A stretch of 64,000 nt of DNA from Aptenodytes patagonicus (Eukaryota > Chordata > Aves > Sphenisciformes > Spheniscidae): the NCBI RefSeq assembly GCF_965638725.1, contig NC_134960.1, forward strand, positions 4,280,501-4,344,500, in the 5' to 3' direction. Position numbers and translations under genes: made by a program. Shown piece after piece: positions 58,827 through 64,000 of the stretch. Numbering within the stretch: the stretch's first letter is position 1; every line of letters begins with the position of its first letter. The notes beneath the pieces are model-generated. The model made no database searches, was not told the DNA's origin, and saw only the letters and a program-made list of their open reading frames with translations.

Positions 58827-61800
58827 AATAATTTATTAAAGTCAGCGTCAAGGATAAATTCTTGAAAATGAGGCTTCACATATGGACATGATTACTCCTA
58901 TGCCTGTTTGCAGACTGCAACTGAAATAAGCAGTGATTCATCGCGAATGAAGTTTGAATTAATTAGAGAATCCCCGGTCTGCGATGGCCACCCTGTTTTC
59001 TCTAGACATTCGACGGTTTTGGAAAGATAATGGCTGTTGGCATATACAATGGTGCAACAGACCCATAACCAGGTTTTTCCACTTTCTCCAGCGACCAACA
59101 CTGTGTTGCAACACCGCAAAGTGTCGTAATACGGAGAAGCCCCAGGAATGTGGACGGGATGTTTTTCATAATGAAGTTTCCATCCTGCCATCTTTCAGTT
59201 ATTAATCACAATTTTCAGCATAAACAGAGATATATCTGGACCAAGGCTTGGCATGGCTTGGCTGCTTACATCTTTTATCTCAGCAAATTAAAAAACCCCA
59301 GGCCCCAGCAAGCTCGATGGGGCTGCAGGCTGCGGCGAGCAGCAGAATGTTCTAACAGAGAGACCGTATATGTGTCTATAGGGATGCTCAGGGCCACAGT
59401 CAAGCACAGGAAGGTCAGTGTCCTTAATCAAGCGTGATCAGAGCTCAGAGCCTGCCCATACCCTGCTCCTCCACCTAACATTGAGCAGATACAGCCCCTT
59501 CTGGGAAAGGAAAAGCAGAAAGCAAGATACAGTTGTGCAGCTCAGTCTTTAGGTACCATTCCCCTGTGCACCCGTAATAATCCTTGAAGCTGCTGTCTTG
59601 GTAATAATCTAGCAATTAAAAGAAAATATTGGTATTTAATTAAACTTGTCAATCAATGAGAAATGAGTTTTCCTTATCAAGAGGAGTTGGATTTGATTTT
59701 GCCACTTGGAAACGGAGGTTAAAGACTCTTGTAGAGTAAAACCTTAATTAAGAAAGGAGATTTGGATTAACATGTGAGGCAGAGAGAGAACGAAAGGTCC
59801 TCGAAAATCATCTGAGTATGATTCACAGGAGGAGAGGAACCTAAATATGGGAACAGATTTTTTTTTTTTTAAAGAAAAGAAAAGCTATATGGTGCTAAAA
59901 CTCATGGGTAGAAGCGGCACAGGAGGGATTTTTATGAGGCTAGGATGTCTCTATTCAATCCACTTTCCTGCTCTTGATATTTAGTCATTTCAGATATTCA
60001 AAGTCTGATCAGAAAATGCATACGCTGTGGGGCATTAGCAAATCCTAGGGATTTGGATGCTCGACTCTCATAAATTTAGATAGCAGAGGAACAAACGGCT
60101 CTTTTGGAAGCCTTGAAAAAAATCCACTTTTTGTCACTTTCTGGCTGTGCCAGTGACACAGAGGACACTGCCCACCTGCATCTCCTGCCGAAGCCCGCAG
60201 AGCCCTTGTCCTGCCCCGGCACATCCGTGCCAGGAATTGCCCCGGGTGCCCAGGACTGTCCCCTGATAAATCCCAACGTGCTAAACTCAATGTTCAGCCC
60301 TGTGGGTTTTTTTCAGACTTGTTCCCAAGAAACATTGATTCTTATGGCATCGACTCCTGATCCCTGGATGGCTTCTTCATCCCAACTCATGTATGTCTCC
60401 AGAGGTTGGTGTCTTGGGGATTCGTAGTAAAACCACTTGTGTTTTTATTTTCTTTTGGGTACTGGACAATAGCAAGCCTCTTTTCCTAAAGGTAGCTGAA
60501 CCATTTCAGCTGAAACTGAAAAAAGTCACCAAGGCTCAGGCACGCAATGCAGAAAATGTTCAGCACAAAAATCGGAGTTTAGGAATCATATAGACAACCA
60601 GCAAAGAGCATGGCCATGGAGGTCAGCCCATGGCAGTTTTCTCCTGACTTCTATTGACTTTGGATCAGGCCCTCAGAGACTAAGTTTGTGGAGAGCAGAA
60701 TTTCATGATTTCTCCAATACAAAAGATCTCAAAATATGAAGTCTTTGCTGAGAGCAGCCACTTGGGTAGACTCCGTTTTACTGGCTGCTACCTGCTATTT
60801 CAAGCTTAATTTAAGAATTCGTCCCCTTCCTGCTCCCCAGTCACTAATTACATTTGTAGGTGAGAGACTGGAGAGGAGACAGGTTTGCTACAGCAATCTG
60901 CTGGGAAGAATAAGTTAATTTTAATCCTAACGAAGTTTGAGAAGGGTTTGTTTTGTGCAGTTATAACTTCCTGGTGTGCAAAAAAAAAAAAAAAAAAATT
61001 GAAGAATTTCTGATCTTTTCTCTTAATAAGAAGAAAGCTTTTTTCTGTTTGTTTGACTAATATGCATAAGTTACCAATGTTGAATTAAATGAAGCCTCGA
61101 CTCTCCACCCCAAACCCCACCTGTAGCTGCTTGAGTACTTTGGTATTTCATTACCTGTCTGCATAAGTACTGGTGAACAGGCAGAAAAAGAGGATGAAAT
61201 GATTTTACTCAGATACATCACTTATGACAGTCGTAATCCAGTTAAAGGCAGACACCCAGGTTCATCACTGGCCTCAGCCTTCAAGAAGAGTTATATTTGC
61301 CAAGGAAGGGTGCCGGAGCAAATGCCAGGAATGAGGTATTTGGATAAATGATGGAAGGCATTTAAAAGCTGTTTTTCTGTGATGAGTGAAGATAATTGGT
61401 TTCCCTTTAAGCCACCACCAGAGTGAGTCTGGGCTCTGGGAAATTTGGTGAATTAGGCACCAGTGGTCTAACACTACGCAGGGCACGTTGGAGGGGTATG
61501 AGGTGCGATCCCCAGAAGCACTCAGGCAGATAGGGAAATGGGACCAAACACTGGACATCTGGGAATATTCCACCTCTGCTGCTGCTCCAGTCAGGAACCT
61601 CCTTACAACACCATTTGTTTCAGGGGAAATAGGAAAGTTTTGAAGATATACTTGGAGAAATCAGAATTCATGAGACTATGCTCTGTTCCGCGCATTAACT
61701 CAGAACAGCAGGAGTTGCCAGTAGGTAAAAGAAAAGATAAAATAAATGGTATTAGAATAAAGAAGGTACAATCCAGCAAGGAGGTTTTTTTAAAGTTTCA

Positions 61801-64000
61801 TTCTGCTAAAAAACTTCCTGTGCAGTTTAGGATGGTCTGTGTCTGATGTGCTTTGTGGCAATTTGAGTTTGGCTCCTGGGCCAGCATCTGTCCTGTGTCC
61901 CCGCATGCATCAGACCTGATGCACAGGATTACACCTGGGCCGGCTTTCGGCTCCCGTGTTTGATGGTGTGTCAGAAACGAGGCTGAATGGAGGGAGATGT
62001 TGGCTGTAGGACGGCGGTGCAGCTCACTGTGTAGACTGGAAAACAGATCTGCTGTCACTCCAAAATTCTTCCAACTGGGGGACGTTGAAATCTATGTTCT
62101 GAATTCTTGGGTATTATTACAGCCTGCCCAAAAATATAGTTTTCCATGGAGCAAACTGGCAAATATCACAAGGCAAACCAAAATTTCGTAAGAATGTACT
62201 GAATGGCCAATGTCAATGGAAAAGTACTTTATACGTTGCCAGAGATCTTTTGAGGCAGAAATAAAGAAAAGGAATAAAAAATCCCAACCTCCCAACCAAA
62301 TAATTTCCTATCCACTTATAGTTCCTTAGTGCTTCCCTCTGAAAAATTGCAGGAATCAAAACCAACAGACAAAATTAAAGCCATATTAGTAATAAGGGAG
62401 AATGCTGCCAGAGCATGCAGCAGTAGGTGTGCCACCCAGCACACTGAATAGCATGAAGCTGGGCTGGAAGGTTGTGGACTTGCTTTTAAATTTTCTTCTT
62501 GCAGTATTCTTGTGCTCAGTCATCATTTTCTCCATTGAATGACTTGCCCCCCCCAAATCACATTTTTTCCTCATCTGTCTGCTTCGACCTCTTTCTGGAT
62601 ATCTGTATTGTATCACCTGTGATCAGTACAAAATTCGCCCATCAAAAAGCTACATGAAATATTCAGCTTTAGTTTGTCATTTGTTGTGATCTAACCTGGA
62701 AGAAGGAATTTTTCCCTGCAGAAATTGCACTTTAAGGTCTGTCAAAATATTTTGATGGTGTCTGTGGAGGCCTTAGCCCAGGGCTGCCGTCAGCACTCAC
62801 AACAGGAGAAACAGGCTGCTCCTTAATTCCCTCCAGACAAGAGAGCTCTGGTTTGAGGAACAGAGGCTTGATTTTTTTTCTCATTTTAGTTGTGGTGCTC
62901 GCAATTCACCTTTCTGCTGGGAGTTTTTGCAATGCACCGTGATAGAGGAGGGCTCTGGGGTCGGCTTTCTGAAGGCTGAGGCACTTCACTCTGGTTCACC
63001 AACAAACGAAGCAGGGATGTGGGAAGCTCTCCCCACCTAGAGAGTACAGCGGTTCCTCTCCATCCTCAGCAGGAGAAACAACACTCAACACTCCCTTCGT
63101 GGCCACTCGTACGTTCGGCTCCCGTTCCTCTTGCTAGATGTTGCTTCTTCATATGCAAAATCTGGAAGTTAATCCCGCAGCCTAAACCAGCCAGCCATTA
63201 GTCTGCAGGCACATATAGACTTTCCTTCTCGAGTCACATGTTGTTTTTCTCTGATAATTGTTTTAGATGCATCTGTGTTTGCTTTAGGACCCAGACCAGA
63301 GTTATGTACTCTTCAGCAGACACTGGGGCTTATCCTGAGGTCTTCCATGTGTTGTTTTCATTAGCACCCTGGTTGTATCCTGGAGAAAAAAAATATCCAG
63401 TGTTGGAAATACCATGTGGCCAACAGGATCATACATTTGCATTATACAACCCAGCAGCAGGCTTCCCCTTTTCTGGGAATTCTTTGTTCTGGAAGAGTAG
63501 CGCCAAGGCAGTGAGATTGATTTATGTCACCAATAGAAACCAAACACTCATCGCAATATTTCACAAACAGAGAACAGCTCCAAGAGCCTTGGTATGGAGG
63601 TGACTAATGCTGCCGTCCCCGAGTCTCACAGCTCCCTCCCTCTGCGACCGGCCATGGGGAACAAAGTCCGGATGCGCCGTGCTGCACTGCATGGGGTTAG
63701 TTACCAGGTCGGGATGATTATCCTACCTGTGAGTCTCCCTTTAGAGCACACTGGTGCATGAAGTGACCCAAAATGATTTTAGAAAGCAGAGGAGCAAAAC
63801 AGAGCAACAGATGTGGAGTTTTTGAATAAAATAATAAAACCACCCCTGCCTGCAACCTGGGAAAGTAAACCAGAGGGGCATACACTTGCCTTGTTCCTGC
63901 AGTCTGGTCTCTGTGGTCCTTAGCCTCAGGTGTTGGCTACAGCTGACCACAGGCTCCCGGGGTAGTTGAACCTTCAGTCTGGCCCACTGTAGCCTTGCTT
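58827..64000. other. Upstream gene desert, part 5
   Basis: No exon recognised through the end of the window, and none of the SLC25A48 exons expected on this side by human synteny. An A19 run lies at 60980-60998 and T- or C-rich simple tracts at about 59,860-59,872 and 62,547-62,553. Several T-rich pyrimidine tracts could pass as splice acceptors, but no coding sequence follows them. Confidence 0.6.
60980..60998. repeat. A19 homopolymer
   Basis: Uninterrupted A run followed by TTGAAG. No retroposon body recognised upstream. Confidence 0.9.

Noticed and set aside
58827..64000. Expected first exons of SLC25A48 on the upstream side.
   Set aside because: No mitochondrial-carrier motif (PxDxxKxR type) found in the last 5 kb on either strand.
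1..64000. CRISPR arrays, operons or other prokaryotic systems.
   Set aside because: Spliced genes, CR1 and CpG patterning show vertebrate nuclear DNA; the only regular short array is the 11-bp minisatellite, which has no spacers.

Overview
The window is avian nuclear DNA. Two independent observations support this. First, the minus strand carries a complete four-exon chemokine gene, CXCL14, whose conceptual protein has the bird form of the sequence. Second, a 5'-truncated CR1 LINE near 58.46-58.83 kb ends in the ATTCTATG tandem octamers typical of bird CR1 elements. The CR1 body looks like the kind I associate with non-galliform birds, but I would not name a species from it.

Layout. Positions 1 to about 6,760 are non-coding sequence downstream of CXCL14. 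CXCL14 occupies about 6,760-16,350 on the minus strand. Its coding exons are 16115-16052, 15175-15070, 10317-10207 and 7941-7926, with a 3' UTR of about 1.2 kb. The start site lies in a CpG-rich promoter (about 16,140-16,600) with a TATA-like box, a GC box, a G-quadruplex motif and a perfect 8-copy 11-bp tandem array that would sit at or just after the transcription start. From 16.6 kb to 64 kb I find no coding exon. This is a gene desert of more than 47 kb with microsatellites, short tandem duplications, a cluster of stem-loops, CpG-rich pockets, a few segments that read like conserved non-coding DNA, one young CR1 copy and one probable ancient SINE fragment. In human the CXCL14 neighbours are NEUROG1 on the downstream side and SLC25A48 on the upstream side; neither is visible here.

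How it works together. The only gene I can support is a secreted epithelial chemokine. The desert upstream of it is a plausible place for distal regulation of CXCL14 or a neighbour, but a single sequence cannot prove conservation or activity. Open reading frames of up to about 220 codons occur, but none shows a recognisable domain, splice context or codon-level signal, and I treat them as chance.

The strongest oddities are the CXCL14 start-site minisatellite, a run of consecutive stem-loops at 27.27-27.44 kb, a perfect 12-bp stem hairpin in CXCL14 intron 3, and an orphan CpG-rich patch at 49.83-50.05 kb. I did not find a new multi-gene system.
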